Assembly: GCA_045638685.1 (NCBI GenBank)
Contig: JAZUBT010000007.1
Coordinates: forward strand, 62,001-126,000
Length of the DNA stretch: 64,000 bases
From: SIG673 sp045638685
GTDB lineage: Bacteria > Bacillota > Clostridia > Oscillospirales > CAG-272
Reading direction: 5' to 3'
Shown: positions 31,760 to 40,693 of the stretch, in pieces
Layout: the number at the start of each line of letters is the position of its first letter
How positions within the stretch are numbered: the stretch's first letter is position 1
Translations under genes and position numbers: made by a program
Notes under the pieces: model-generated
The model's database searches: none
Told to the model about the DNA's origin: nothing
Seen by the model: only the letters and a program-made list of their open reading frames with translations

Positions 31760-31803
31760 TAGGAAAAATTTTCTTATAAAAAAATTAACAATTACAGTAA
31801 AAA

Positions 31804-31844
31804 ACAGGCGGAAATGCTACCTGTTTTCAGATAACGCTTCCGCC
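31804..31844 (-). terminator. Terminator of potABCD
   Basis: Minus strand: AGGCGGAA, a 23-nt loop with a nested partial pair, then TTCCGCCTGTTTTTTACT. It lies 17 bp after the potD stop. Confidence 0.7.
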
Positions 31845-31860
31845 TTATTTTACTGTTTTT

Positions 31861-33093
31861 TTAATAAAGTCTGCGCTTATTTTTGACTACCTTTACAACC
31901 GCAAATGCAGCTATCGCTGCCGCTATAACTCCGCACGCAATATATATTCCGTAACCTGAGTTTCCCTTTATTTTAAGCTCCTCCCAGAGACTGTTCATAA
32001 GGGAAAGCGTGCCCTCGTTAAGGTTATGGTAATACTCAACGTCGTAATCCCCTTCATATCCGTCTTTAATGAAATCGGGCGCGATGTACTCCATGGCCTT
32101 TTCGTGAACGCTGTTCATCGTCTCGATATATTTCGGATCCTCGTTTACAAGCTTGTTAGGTGTTGAGTAATACACAAACTCAGAGTTTTCTCTTCCTATT
32201 TCCTTTTCAAGCATAAAGTTTATATACATTTCCGCTAATTCCTTGTTTTTGCTGTCCTTAGGAATACACATAGCGTCAACGAATATATTTGTTCCCTCTT
32301 TCGGTATGCTGAACGCAAGGCTGTCGTTATCCTCATACATTGAAAGGAAATCACCCGCATAGTAAGGCGCGATATAAGCCGAGCCGTTCTTCATTTTATT
32401 GAAAATTTCGTCCATAACGTAGCTTTGTACGAGCGGCTTCTGAGCTTTAAGCTCCTCAAGGCAGGCTCTCCATTTCGCTTCGTCGGTATCGTTTACCGAA
32501 ATTCCGTTCTTATACTGAACGGTTCCGAAAGCATCGCGAGGATTATTGAACTGAAGTATCTTTCCCTCGTACTTTTCATTCCAGAGAATATCCCAGCTCT
32601 CGGCGTCTGCTGCGTCAACGTACTCGGTGTTATATATAATTCCAACAAATCCGTAAAAATACGGAACCGAATAAACGTTATTCGGATCGGGATCGTAGAA
32701 AGGCGTTTTAAACGAGTCGTAAATATACTGATAGTTCGGTATATTAGCCATGTTAAGCGGTGTGAGCATTTCCTCTTTTATCATTCGTTCTATCATATAC
32801 TCTGACGGAACGACGACGTCGTAGGAAACAGCTCCGCTTTTAAGCTTATTATACATACTTTCGTTTGAATCAAAGGTAGTATAGTTTACCTTTACGTTAA
32901 GTCCCTTTTCCTTGCAGTATTCCTCAAATTTTGCGTTAACGTCAAGGCTGCCCTCCGAACCGTCGGAGATATATTCACCCCAGTTATAAACGTTAAGTAC
33001 GGTTGCATCTCCGTCTCCACCGCAGGAAACCATAATACACGCTCCTGTAAGCAGAAGTACTGCCAGAGCCAAAGTTAATATAGTTTTTTTCAA
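31861..33093 (-). CDS. potD: Spermidine/putrescine-binding protein with C-terminal membrane anchor
   Basis: A 410-residue extracytoplasmic solute-binding protein. The signal peptide ends in a lipobox-like VSC (or GAC), so it is probably lipid-anchored. The polyamine-binding fold is clear: LNVYNWGEYISDG, YDVVVPSEYMIERM, FYGFVGIIYNTEYV, YIAPYYAGDFLSMYE and MCIPKDSKNKELAEMYINFML. Unlike typical PotD (about 350 residues) it ends with a TM helix (IYIACGVIAAAIAAFAVVKVV) and KNKRR, so both ends would be in the membrane. Last gene of potABCD, starting 1 bp after potC. Confidence 0.9.
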   Translation of the reverse strand: MKKTILTLALAVLLLTGACIMVSCGGDGDATVLNVYNWGEYISDGSEGSLDVNAKFEEYCKEKGLNVKVNYTTFDSNESMYNKLKSGAVSYDVVVPSEYMIERMIKEEMLTPLNMANIPNYQYIYDSFKTPFYDPDPNNVYSVPYFYGFVGIIYNTEYVDAADAESWDILWNEKYEGKILQFNNPRDAFGTVQYKNGISVNDTDEAKWRACLEELKAQKPLVQSYVMDEIFNKMKNGSAYIAPYYAGDFLSMYEDNDSLAFSIPKEGTNIFVDAMCIPKDSKNKELAEMYINFMLEKEIGRENSEFVYYSTPNKLVNEDPKYIETMNSVHEKAMEYIAPDFIKDGYEGDYDVEYYHNLNEGTLSLMNSLWEELKIKGNSGYGIYIACGVIAAAIAAFAVVKVVKNKRRLY

Positions 33094-33094
33094 T

Positions 33095-33919
33095 CTAAAC
33101 GTTCTCCTTTACTTTTTTTGAAGTTTTACGTTCTCCCTCGTGCTTTTCTCCTCTCAGGTTGGTAATGAGCATAAGCACAAGTATCGCAACCATAACAAGG
33201 GTTGAAAGCGCGTACATATCGGGCGTTACCTCTTTTTTCGTCATTGAATAAATGAGAAGCGGCAGGGTTACAAAATCACTGCCCGAGGTGAAAAAGCTGA
33301 TAACGAAGTCGTCAAGCGAAAGCGTAAACGCCATCATCATTCCGGTAATAATTCCGGGAAGAATCGCGTGAATTTCCACCTTAAAAAACGCCTGAAGCGG
33401 AGTACAACCAAGGTCAAGCGCCGCCTCGGGAAGATGCTTATCCATCTGACGGAGCTTCGGGAGCACCGAAAGAATTACGTAAGGCAGGTTAAAGGTTGTA
33501 TGCGCTATAAGCATAGTCCAGAAGGACAGATACTCGGAAAGTCCGAGAAGGCTTCCAACAAAAACGAAAAGAAGCATCATCGAAATACCGGTAACTATAT
33601 CCGGATTCATCATAGGAATATTGGTTGCCGACATAACCGAGGTTTTAAGATATTTATTTTTCATTTTGTTTATGCCGACCGCTGCCATCGTTCCTATAAC
33701 CGTGGCGATTATAGCAGAGGTTGCCGCCAAAATGAGCGTATTACGCAGCGCTGTAAATGTCTCTGCCGAGGAAAACAGCTCCACGTACCATCTGAGCGAA
33801 AATCCCGTAAAAACGCCCGTGCTTTTTGATTTATTAAAGGAATAAAGCACCAAAACCAGCATCGGAATATAAAGCACTCCTAAAACGAGTATCATAAAGA
33901 CTCTTGAAAGCGTTTTCAT
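33095..33919 (-). CDS. potC: Spermidine/putrescine ABC transporter permease PotC
   Basis: A 274-residue inner-membrane permease with six TM helices. The ATPase-contact (EAA) loop is EAALDLGCTPLQAFFKVEIHAILPGI. The N-terminal SFNKSKSTGVFTGFSLRWYVELF is a typical PotC segment. Its start overlaps the potB stop by 4 bp, giving translational coupling. It pairs with PotB to form the membrane channel energised by PotA. Confidence 0.93.
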   Translation of the reverse strand: MKTLSRVFMILVLGVLYIPMLVLVLYSFNKSKSTGVFTGFSLRWYVELFSSAETFTALRNTLILAATSAIIATVIGTMAAVGINKMKNKYLKTSVMSATNIPMMNPDIVTGISMMLLFVFVGSLLGLSEYLSFWTMLIAHTTFNLPYVILSVLPKLRQMDKHLPEAALDLGCTPLQAFFKVEIHAILPGIITGMMMAFTLSLDDFVISFFTSGSDFVTLPLLIYSMTKKEVTPDMYALSTLVMVAILVLMLITNLRGEKHEGERKTSKKVKENV

Positions 33920-34794
33920 ACGATAATACCTCCGTCCTCGTCGCTGTCTGAAAACTTATTCATAATCGCGACGGAAATTAATATCAGTATCATCATAACG
34001 AGAGATATTGCCGCTCCGACGTTATACGTGCTTTTATTCTGGAACTGCATTTCTATCGTATCTCCGAGCAGGAATATCGTTCCTCCTCCGAGCTTTTGAG
34101 AAATGTAGAAGGTGCTTATCGAAGGCACGAACACCATTGTAATACCCGATACTATACCGGGAACCGAAAGCGGAAGCGTTACCCTGAGATGCGCTCCTAT
34201 TCTATGACAGCCGAGGTCATAAGCCGCCTCGATAAGTCTGTCGTCCTGCTTTGCCATTACCGAGTATATCGGAAGCACCATATACGGAAGGAAGTCGTAA
34301 ACCATACCGAATATAACAGCTCCGCTCGTTCCGATTATATGAAGCTCGCCAAGACCTATATTCTTAAGTACGGTATTTAAAAACCCACCGTCGTCAAGTA
34401 TCGCCATTAAGGAGTAGGTTCTTATGAGAAGATTCATCCACATAGGAATCATAAGAAGCATAAGCAGAAGCGTCTGTCTCTTTTTAGGCGCTCTCGATAT
34501 TGCAAACGCAAGGGGATAACCTATAAGCAAGCAGATAACCGTAGCGATAAGCGAAAAGCTTATAGAAAGCACGAAGGTTTGCGTATGGGAGCTGAGCGCC
34601 TGTATATTATTCAGAGTAAAGTTTCCGCTGCTGTCGGTAAATGCGTAATAGCAGACGAATATAAGCGGAGCTATTATGAACAGTACCGACCAGACTATAT
34701 GGGGAGAAGCCTCCACACCGGAGAAAAACGGCTTAAACCGTTTTATCGCCTTCTTTTCGGGAGGAGTTTCTACTACTTCGTTATTCATTTTCAT
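33916..34794 (-). CDS. potB: Spermidine/putrescine ABC transporter permease PotB
   Basis: A 292-residue permease with six TM helices. The EAA loop is EAAYDLGCHRIGAHLRVTLPLSVPGI. A hydrophilic N-terminal stretch of about 28 residues precedes the first helix. The start at 34794 follows a GGAGGAG site and overlaps the end of potA by 14 bp. It is one half of the polyamine channel. Confidence 0.93.
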   Translation of the reverse strand: MKMNNEVVETPPEKKAIKRFKPFFSGVEASPHIVWSVLFIIAPLIFVCYYAFTDSSGNFTLNNIQALSSHTQTFVLSISFSLIATVICLLIGYPLAFAISRAPKKRQTLLLMLLMIPMWMNLLIRTYSLMAILDDGGFLNTVLKNIGLGELHIIGTSGAVIFGMVYDFLPYMVLPIYSVMAKQDDRLIEAAYDLGCHRIGAHLRVTLPLSVPGIVSGITMVFVPSISTFYISQKLGGGTIFLLGDTIEMQFQNKSTYNVGAAISLVMMILILISVAIMNKFSDSDEDGGIIV

Positions 34795-35914
34795 CGGTCT
34801 CCTCCTCTTCTATATCCGAAAGACGGTCAAGCTCGTCAGAGAAGGAGGAATAATCTCCGAACATATCCGAATATTCCGACTTCTTCATTACGTGGATAGC
34901 GTCGGGCTCTATGTACAGCCCTATATTCTCGCCGGGCGCAACATAGTCTGTGGACTGTATCATCCACTTAAAGCCGCCGATATCAACGATTATTTCGTAG
35001 TAAACGCCCTTGAAGGTAACCGCCGTTACCTCTCCTTTAAGCATTCCCTTTTCTACCGATACAACGTCAACGTCCTCAGGTCTTACGACAATATCGACCG
35101 GCTCGTTCTTTTCAAAGCCCTTGTCAAGACATTTAAAGGTATGTCCCGCAAATCTCGCCTTATAATCGGCAAGCATAATTCCGTCAAGAATATTACTTTC
35201 GCCAATAAAATCGGCAACAAACGCGTTTACCGGCTCGTTATATATATCGGTAGGCGAGCCTATCTGCTGAATTTTACCGTTTGCCATAACGACAACGGTA
35301 TCCGACATAGACAGCGCCTCCTCCTGATCGTGAGTAACGAATATAAACGTTATTCCCGTCATATGCTGAATATTTTTCAGCTCGTTTTGCATATCCTTAC
35401 GCAGCTTTAAATCAAGCGCTCCGAGCGGCTCGTCAAGAAGAAGAACCTTGGGGCGGTTAACCAGCGCTCTCGCTATTGCGACTCGCTGCTGCTGTCCACC
35501 GGAAAGCTTTTCCGAGTTTCTTCTCTCAAATCCGCTTAAATTGACCATTTTAAGCGCTTCCTTAACTCTATCCGTTATCTCTCTTTCGGGAAGCTTTTTA
35601 AGTCTTAATCCGAAAGCAACGTTTTCAAAAACGTTCAGGTGAGGAAACAAAGCGTATTTTTGGAATACAGTATTAAGCTCTCTTTTGTATGGGGGAAGAT
35701 CGTTTATTCTCTCTCCGTCAAAAAAGACGTCTCCCGAATCTGGGTTTTCAAAGCCTGCTATTATTCTAAGTGTGGTTGTTTTGCCGCAGCCTGATGGGCC
35801 GAGCAAGGTGATAAACTCGTTGTCGTGAATATCAAGACTGATTTCACTTAGCACCTGTTCACCGTTAAATTCCTTTGAAATAGCCTTAAGCTCAATGATT
35901 TTGTTTTTGTTCAT
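34781..35914 (-). CDS. potA: Spermidine/putrescine ABC transporter ATPase PotA
   Basis: A 377-residue ATPase. Walker A GPSGCGKTT (about 36-44), Q-loop VFQKYALFPHLNVFENVAFGL, signature LSGGQQQRVAIARALV, Walker B VLLLDEPLGALD and switch FVTHDQEEAL. A TOBE-type regulatory domain follows from about residue 240. The acidic tail (DIEEEETDENE) is unusual in length. First gene of the operon, behind a leader of about 250 nt with a terminator-like hairpin. Confidence 0.95.
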   Translation of the reverse strand: MNKNKIIELKAISKEFNGEQVLSEISLDIHDNEFITLLGPSGCGKTTTLRIIAGFENPDSGDVFFDGERINDLPPYKRELNTVFQKYALFPHLNVFENVAFGLRLKKLPEREITDRVKEALKMVNLSGFERRNSEKLSGGQQQRVAIARALVNRPKVLLLDEPLGALDLKLRKDMQNELKNIQHMTGITFIFVTHDQEEALSMSDTVVVMANGKIQQIGSPTDIYNEPVNAFVADFIGESNILDGIMLADYKARFAGHTFKCLDKGFEKNEPVDIVVRPEDVDVVSVEKGMLKGEVTAVTFKGVYYEIIVDIGGFKWMIQSTDYVAPGENIGLYIEPDAIHVMKKSEYSDMFGDYSSFSDELDRLSDIEEEETDENE

Positions 35915-35934
35915 TTCAAAAACTCCTTTAAAAA

Positions 35935-36168
35935 TAAAAAGATAAAATGGAGACAGCGCATTTATACGCGCCGTTTTTGCTACACGAAAAAAACACCCGG
36001 AAAGCCTTTCGGTTACCGTCTCCGCTTAAAGCTCGGATATTCGGCATTATACCGAAGGTGAAAAACAAATCGTGCAGCCGCATACAGCACTGCTGCATAC
36101 TAAGGAATTAAGGGTAAATCCTTACCGTACCTCCTTGATATAAAATAACCCTTATAAAATAAAAGTTA
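35935..36168 (-). promoter_or_regulatory. Long structured leader of potABCD, candidate attenuator or riboswitch
   Basis: The transcript from the promoter at 36174-36202 has about 250 nt before potA. On the minus strand it holds a hairpin GTATGCAGCA...TGCTGTATGC-like pair (36077-36100 region), a CACCTTCGG...CCGAA stem, and an imperfect hairpin CCGAAAGGCTTTCCGG followed by GTGTTTTTTT (terminator-like, about 35988-36014). A GGAGAC segment upstream of that hairpin (about 36022) is complementary to GTCTCC downstream (about 35950), which could form an alternative fold. It matches no riboswitch class I know. Nothing else is seen in 36203-36389. Confidence 0.45.
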
Positions 36169-36173
36169 TATCA

Positions 36174-36202
36174 ATTATAGCAGAAAAGATTTTTTTATGC
36201 AA
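36174..36202 (-). promoter_or_regulatory. Sigma-A promoter of potABCD
   Basis: Minus strand: TTGCAT (36202-36197), 17-bp spacer, TATAAT (36179-36174). A GGAGG-containing stretch lies soon after the start but is far from any start codon. Confidence 0.82.
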
Positions 36203-36389
36203 TACTTTTTTAAAATAATTTATATTTAAAATTAAAATTGTACACATTGATTTTAAAACCGGCTAAATTCACGTTTTGTATAGTAAAAGTATATAAATTC
36301 CGACCTCGTTTGTTAACACTTTATATTTTTTAACGTAACACTTAATTTATCAAAAGCCGTCGCTGTATTTCCACGGAAATATTCAGAGC

Positions 36390-36857
36390 CTACACACCGG
36401 TTTCTTTTAATTTTCTAAGCCAGAAATTTACCGTTTTTTTATACAGTGTCGCAAGTGCTCCGCCGAGAGCCGCCGCCGTCGCTATTCCGCCTGCCGAGAG
36501 CAGCACCTCAATAAGATTAGACATATACGTTTGGTAATCGTTTTCAAGCAGTCCTCTCATTGAATAATATATAAGCGAACCAGGAACCAGCGGTATTATC
36601 CCCGGAAGCATTATTACCGTTACCGGTATCTTTTTTACCCTTGCCATTATCTCGGAATAAAGGCAGGTTACTCCCGCCGAAAGAAAATAAACGAGAAATA
36701 TGTTCTCGCTTTTTTGAAGCAGAATATACTCTGCTGTATAGGTTAGCGCTCCTCCGATCGAGGAGATAAAAACCACCGCGTTTTTTGCTCTGTCAAGTAT
36801 CGCAAACGCCGAAACAGAAACAAGCGTCAAAATAAATTTAAATAAATATTCACCCAT
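36390..36857 (-). CDS. Threonine/serine exporter, ThrE C-terminal-type subunit
   Basis: A 155-residue protein with four or five TM helices of the ThrE_2 (DUF3815) type: ILDRAKNAVVFISSIGGALTYTAEYILL, VTVIMLPGIIPLVPGSLIYYSMRG and GGIATAAALGGALATLYKK. In many Firmicutes ThrE is split into this piece and the DUF1212 piece encoded just upstream; together they form the exporter. It starts 39 bp after the other gene ends. The substrate is inferred from characterised relatives. Confidence 0.85.
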   Translation of the reverse strand: MGEYLFKFILTLVSVSAFAILDRAKNAVVFISSIGGALTYTAEYILLQKSENIFLVYFLSAGVTCLYSEIMARVKKIPVTVIMLPGIIPLVPGSLIYYSMRGLLENDYQTYMSNLIEVLLSAGGIATAAALGGALATLYKKTVNFWLRKLKETGV

Positions 36858-36896
36858 ATCTTGTTATTAATTAAGTTATATAAGTTTTTTTATGCT

Positions 36897-37652
36897 TTAT
36901 AAGAGTAATGACGGAAGGGCAAATCCTACGGCTATCGCAAGTGCGGTCAGCACCGATTCCGCAAAACGCATTATGCCGGAAAGAAGATCTCCGCCTATAA
37001 AATCTCTTGCGGCGCTTACAAGAGAGATACCGGGAACAAGCAGCATTATATTCCCTATCGCGACTGTATCGTAGTTTCTCGCTAACCCAATTTTAACCGT
37101 ACTGAGGCAGGCGGCTCCCGCCACAAACGAGGTTATACATATAAAAAGAAGTCTGTTTCCTATTCTGCCACCCGCTTTACTGTTCATCAGCTGAACGGTA
37201 TTTGCGCATAGCGCCGAGGAAAGTGCCTCGGGAAGCCCTCCGCCGAAAAACAGCGCAAAGCAAAACGCGACCGTCATTGAAAGCAAGTAAAGCTTTACAC
37301 TTTTCGTCTCTGTCCTTTGATTTGCGATTAAAAATTCTGCCTCCGCACGGTCAAGGTCTATTTTACCCTCGCATATTTTTCTTGAAAGGGCGTTTAGTCT
37401 TTCAAACCTTGTAAAATCAGCTGCTCCACCCTTAACCCTCCTCGATTTAGTGTAGCTTTCTCCGCCCGGTGCGTCATACGTCAGCAGTATAAAAGAAATA
37501 AGCGCAAGAACCTCGCAGGATTTTGCTCCGAGAGCTAACGCTATTCTTTCCGCGCTCTCCTCTGCTCTCTTTACCTCTGCTCCGCTTTCAAGAAGCGAAA
37601 CCGCGATATTAATCGCAAGCTCCGCTTTTCTTTCAATTATATTTAAACTCAT
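36897..37652 (-). CDS. Threonine/serine exporter, ThrE N-terminal-type (DUF1212) subunit
   Basis: A 251-residue protein. The N-terminal cytoplasmic domain has the DUF1212 signature LLESGAEVKRAEESAERIALALG and RRVKGGAADFTRFERLNALSRKI. Five TM helices follow, including GNIMLLVPGISLVSAARDFIGGDLLSGI, the pore motif of ThrE-family exporters. It precedes the short subunit on the same strand and probably forms one exporter with it. A TATAAT-like -10 box lies at 37682-37687, without a good -35. Confidence 0.87.
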   Translation of the reverse strand: MSLNIIERKAELAINIAVSLLESGAEVKRAEESAERIALALGAKSCEVLALISFILLTYDAPGGESYTKSRRVKGGAADFTRFERLNALSRKICEGKIDLDRAEAEFLIANQRTETKSVKLYLLSMTVAFCFALFFGGGLPEALSSALCANTVQLMNSKAGGRIGNRLLFICITSFVAGAACLSTVKIGLARNYDTVAIGNIMLLVPGISLVSAARDFIGGDLLSGIMRFAESVLTALAIAVGFALPSLLL

Positions 37653-37839
37653 TTTATTTACCGCCCTTTTTCGCTTATTCTTATTATATCTAAAGGGCGT
37701 TTTTTTATTTACTTAAAAATTACAGTTAAATAAAATGGAAAAATAATTGTCAATGAATGTGTAGCAGCAAAACTATCGCTCGTTTTACGGTAATAATTTT
37801 ATTACAAAGCCGTTTTTTGTGCAATTTTATGTTTATACA

Positions 37840-37857
37840 GGTTAGCAGTGGCTAACC
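37840..37857. promoter_or_regulatory. Palindromic operator 1 of the feo operon
   Basis: GGTTAGC-AGTG-GCTAACC, an 18-bp palindrome. A near-identical copy lies at 37950. The GGTTAG/CTAACC arms recall DtxR/IdeR-type metalloregulator sites. It lies about 75 bp upstream of the feo -35 box. The rest of 37653-37839 contains nothing notable. Confidence 0.75.
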
Positions 37858-37913
37858 AAGTTATAAAAAATAAACAAAATAGAAATTTTTGTCTAAATTT
37901 TTATGGGAAAATA

Positions 37914-37942
37914 TTGACAAACACGCAAAAAAGTAGTATAAT
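37914..37942 (+). promoter_or_regulatory. Sigma-A promoter of feoAB
   Basis: TTGACA (37914-37919), 17-bp spacer, TATAAT (37937-37942), a perfect consensus. Operator 2 begins 7 bp after the -10 box, over the expected start site. Confidence 0.92.
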
Positions 37943-37949
37943 GTATTAC

Positions 37950-37967
37950 GGTTAGCGACGGCTAACT
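37950..37967. promoter_or_regulatory. Palindromic operator 2 of the feo operon
   Basis: GGTTAGC-GACG-GCTAACT overlaps the transcription start, so a bound repressor would block RNA polymerase. It shares both arms with operator 1 while the 4-bp centre differs, as expected for a protein-binding site. Confidence 0.82.
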
Positions 37968-38061
37968 GATATAAGACATCTTATAACCTTTAAGCTTTTT
38001 AATACCGTAAGCCTGTACGGTAAAATTGCCTTAAAAACCAACACGAAAGGAATATTAAAGC

Positions 38062-38289
38062 ATGACACTTGATAAGCTTACGCTTGGCAAAAACGCTATA
38101 ATCACCTCGGTGGGCGGCGAAGGAATACTTCGTTTAAGGCTGCTTGATATGGGACTTACGCCCAAAACCGCCGTTAAAATTGTCAAAGTAGCGCCTATGG
38201 GAGATCCCATAGAGCTTTACGTCCGCGGGTATTCTCTTACAATACGTCTTGACGACGCGCAAAAGATAACTGTTGAACCCGAGGAATAA
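38062..38289 (+). CDS. feoA: Ferrous iron transport protein FeoA
   Basis: A 75-residue SH3-like protein. LGKNAIITSVGGEGILRLRLLDMGLTPKTAVKIVKVAPMGDPIELYVRGYSLTIR contains the FeoA core LRLLDMGLTPGT...V.R.AP.GDPI...RG..L+LR. It acts at the cytoplasmic face with FeoB in ferrous iron uptake. First gene of the feo operon, after an AAAGGA site and a leader of about 110 nt. Confidence 0.95.
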   Translation: MTLDKLTLGKNAIITSVGGEGILRLRLLDMGLTPKTAVKIVKVAPMGDPIELYVRGYSLTIRLDDAQKITVEPEE

Positions 38290-38357
38290 AATCGGCTGAG
38301 CTTTTTAAATAAACCTATTTTCAAATAAACATCTACGTAAACGGAACGGAGAATTTT

Positions 38358-40370
38358 ATGAACTTATCATTTGCCCTTATCGGCAACCAGAACTGCGGTA
38401 AAACCACTCTGTTTAACCAATTAACCGGCTCAAATCAGCACGTCGGAAACTTTCCCGGCGTAACGGTTGAACAAAAGCTCGGTGCTCTGCGCTCTAACAA
38501 GGAAATCTCTATCGTTGACCTTCCGGGAATATACTCGATGCGTCCTTATACGAGTGAGGAAACGGTTACGAGAGACTTCCTTTTAAAAAACCGCCCAAGC
38601 GGTATTATCAACATTATTGACGCAACGAACATAGAAAGAAATTTATACCTGACGCTTCAGCTTTTAGAGCTTAAAATCCCCACCGTCATAGCTCTTAATA
38701 TGATGGACGAGGTAAGAGGTAACGGCGGCTCGATAGACATTGGCGGTCTTTCAAGGCTTCTCGGAGTTCCCTGTGTTGCTATATCAGCGTCAAAAAACGA
38801 GGGTATAGACGACCTTGTTTCCGAAATTATGAAGCTTAGCGTCGGCAAAACGCTCCCGAAGGTCATAGACTTCTGCGACGACGGCGCTGTTCACCGCTGT
38901 ATACACGCCGCGGTTCATCTTATTGACGACCACGCAAGGCGCGCAGAGATTCCCTCGCGTTTCGCCGCTACTAAGCTTATTGAGGGAGACGAGCCAATAA
39001 TTGAGCTGCTTAAGTTCAACGAAAACGAGCTTAAGCTTATGGAGCACTCCATAACCGAAATGGAAAGCGAAACAGGACTTGACAGAAATGCGGCGCTTGC
39101 AGACATGAGATACGCCTTTATTGAGCAGATTTGCAATAAAACCGTAGTAAAATGCAAGGAGAGTAAGGAAAGGCGCCGCTCGGTAAAAATCGACTCGGTG
39201 CTTACCAACAAGTATCTTGCAATACCGCTTTTCCTTGCAATAATGCTAACCATCTTCTGGCTTTCCTTCTCCGTTATCGGCGCACTTCTGTCAGACATTC
39301 TGACACTCGGAATTGATGCTTTAACAACACTTGCCTCAAACGGACTTGACGCGCTGAGTATAAATCCGACTGTTAAAAGCTTGATTATTGACGGCGTGTT
39401 TGCCGGTGTCGGCTCCGTGCTCAGCTTTTTACCTACGATTGTCGTTCTCTTTTTCTTCCTTTCAATTCTTGAGGACACGGGATATATGGCAAGAGTAGCC
39501 TTCGTTATGGATAAGCTACTGCGTAAAATCGGTCTTTCGGGACGCTCCTTCGTGCCTATGCTTATAGGCTTTGGTTGCAGCGTTCCGGCAATAATGGCTA
39601 CGAGAACGCTCTCCTCGGAGCGCGACAGAAAAATGACTATTTTACTGACGCCTTTTATGAGCTGTTCCGCTAAAATTCCCGTTTACGCTATGTTCGCGAA
39701 GGCGTTTTTCCCGAAAACCGCTCCGCTTGCAATGATTGCGCTTTACGTTACCGGCATTGTGGTAGGAATACTCGTGGCGCTTATCTTTAACGTTACCGCA
39801 TTCAAAGGCAATCCGGTTCCGTTTGTTATGGAGCTTCCCAACTACCGTTTCCCCTCCGCAAAAACCGTCTTTCGCTTAATGTACGACAAGGCCAAGGACT
39901 TTGTTCAGAAGGCGTTTACCATAATTTTAGTAGCAACGGTTATAATCTGGTTTTTACAGACCTTTGATTTCAGACTGTACATAGTAGAAAACTCCTCTGA
40001 CAGCATGCTGGCTTCTATCGGACGCTTTATCGCTCCTATATTTGCGCCCCTCGGTCTTTCCGATTGGAGACTCACCACCTCTCTTATTACCGGACTTTCC
40101 GCTAAGGAAACGGTAATAAGCACCCTTGCCGTTCTTAACGGAACCTCGGCCGAGGCGCTCCCCTCCGTTTTAACGGCTCTCATAACACCCGCGCAGGCAA
40201 TAAGCTTTTTAATATTCACCCTTCTCTATACCCCTTGTATTGCGGCGATAGCGGCTATGAAACGCGAGCTTAACTCCGGCACAAAAGCTCTCGGCGTAGT
40301 TATTATGCAATGCGGTATCGCGTGGCTTTTCGCCGCTCTCGTTTATCAGCTTTGCCTTATTATAGGTTAA
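38358..40370 (+). CDS. feoB: Ferrous iron transporter FeoB
   Basis: A 670-residue membrane GTPase. G domain: G1 GNQNCGKTTLFNQLTG (about 8-23), G2 region VGNFPGVTVEQK, G3 DLPGIYSM, G4 NMMDE and G5 ISASKNEG. A helical GDI-like spacer follows to about residue 280, then the transport core with two Gate motifs (YMARVAFVMDKLLRKIGLSGRSFVPMLIGFGCSVPAIM and related), and the FeoB C-terminal TM bundle. It is somewhat short compared with E. coli FeoB (773) but normal for Clostridia. Co-transcribed with feoA (68-bp gap) and the small Cys-rich protein downstream. Confidence 0.97.
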   Translation: MNLSFALIGNQNCGKTTLFNQLTGSNQHVGNFPGVTVEQKLGALRSNKEISIVDLPGIYSMRPYTSEETVTRDFLLKNRPSGIINIIDATNIERNLYLTLQLLELKIPTVIALNMMDEVRGNGGSIDIGGLSRLLGVPCVAISASKNEGIDDLVSEIMKLSVGKTLPKVIDFCDDGAVHRCIHAAVHLIDDHARRAEIPSRFAATKLIEGDEPIIELLKFNENELKLMEHSITEMESETGLDRNAALADMRYAFIEQICNKTVVKCKESKERRRSVKIDSVLTNKYLAIPLFLAIMLTIFWLSFSVIGALLSDILTLGIDALTTLASNGLDALSINPTVKSLIIDGVFAGVGSVLSFLPTIVVLFFFLSILEDTGYMARVAFVMDKLLRKIGLSGRSFVPMLIGFGCSVPAIMATRTLSSERDRKMTILLTPFMSCSAKIPVYAMFAKAFFPKTAPLAMIALYVTGIVVGILVALIFNVTAFKGNPVPFVMELPNYRFPSAKTVFRLMYDKAKDFVQKAFTIILVATVIIWFLQTFDFRLYIVENSSDSMLASIGRFIAPIFAPLGLSDWRLTTSLITGLSAKETVISTLAVLNGTSAEALPSVLTALITPAQAISFLIFTLLYTPCIAAIAAMKRELNSGTKALGVVIMQCGIAWLFAALVYQLCLIIG

Positions 40371-40433
40371 ATTTAAAGCTGTGTCTTAGTAAGTACATAC
40401 CTAAAACAGCACGTTTATTTATGGAGTAAACAA

Positions 40434-40601
40434 ATGAATATATACGATTTTTTAGTCATCGGTGCCATCGCCATTTGGTTTACAGTTTCACTAATTATAA
40501 CTGTAAGGAAAAGAAAAAAGGGCGGGTGCTGCGGCTCCTGCTCCGGCTGTAACGGTTGCCGAGACGCTTGCGGTAAACGTGAGGACGGGGTTAAGTCTTA
40601 A
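40434..40601 (+). CDS. FeoB-associated Cys-rich membrane protein
   Basis: A 55-residue protein below the usual ORF size cut-off. One TM helix (DFLVIGAIAIWFTVSLIIT) is followed by basic VRKRKK and a Cys-rich cytoplasmic tail GGCCGSCSGCNGCRDACGK with six Cys. This matches the FeoB_associated family, thought to help ferrous iron delivery in place of FeoC. ATG start after a GGAG site at 40423. Third gene of the feo operon, 63 bp after feoB. Confidence 0.9.
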   Translation: MNIYDFLVIGAIAIWFTVSLIITVRKRKKGGCCGSCSGCNGCRDACGKREDGVKS

Positions 40602-40650
40602 AAGGGCTACCGCTCAACCGCTTACGTTTCTTTTGCATAATTTATATAAT

Positions 40651-40684
40651 AAAAAATCCCCCCGCGATTGCGGAGGGATTTTTG
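40651..40684. terminator. Bidirectional terminator after the feo operon
   Basis: AAAAAATCCCCCCGC - GATT - GCGGAGGGATTTTT with T-runs on both strands; one mismatch. Confidence 0.9.
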
Positions 40685-40693
40685 TTTCTTATT

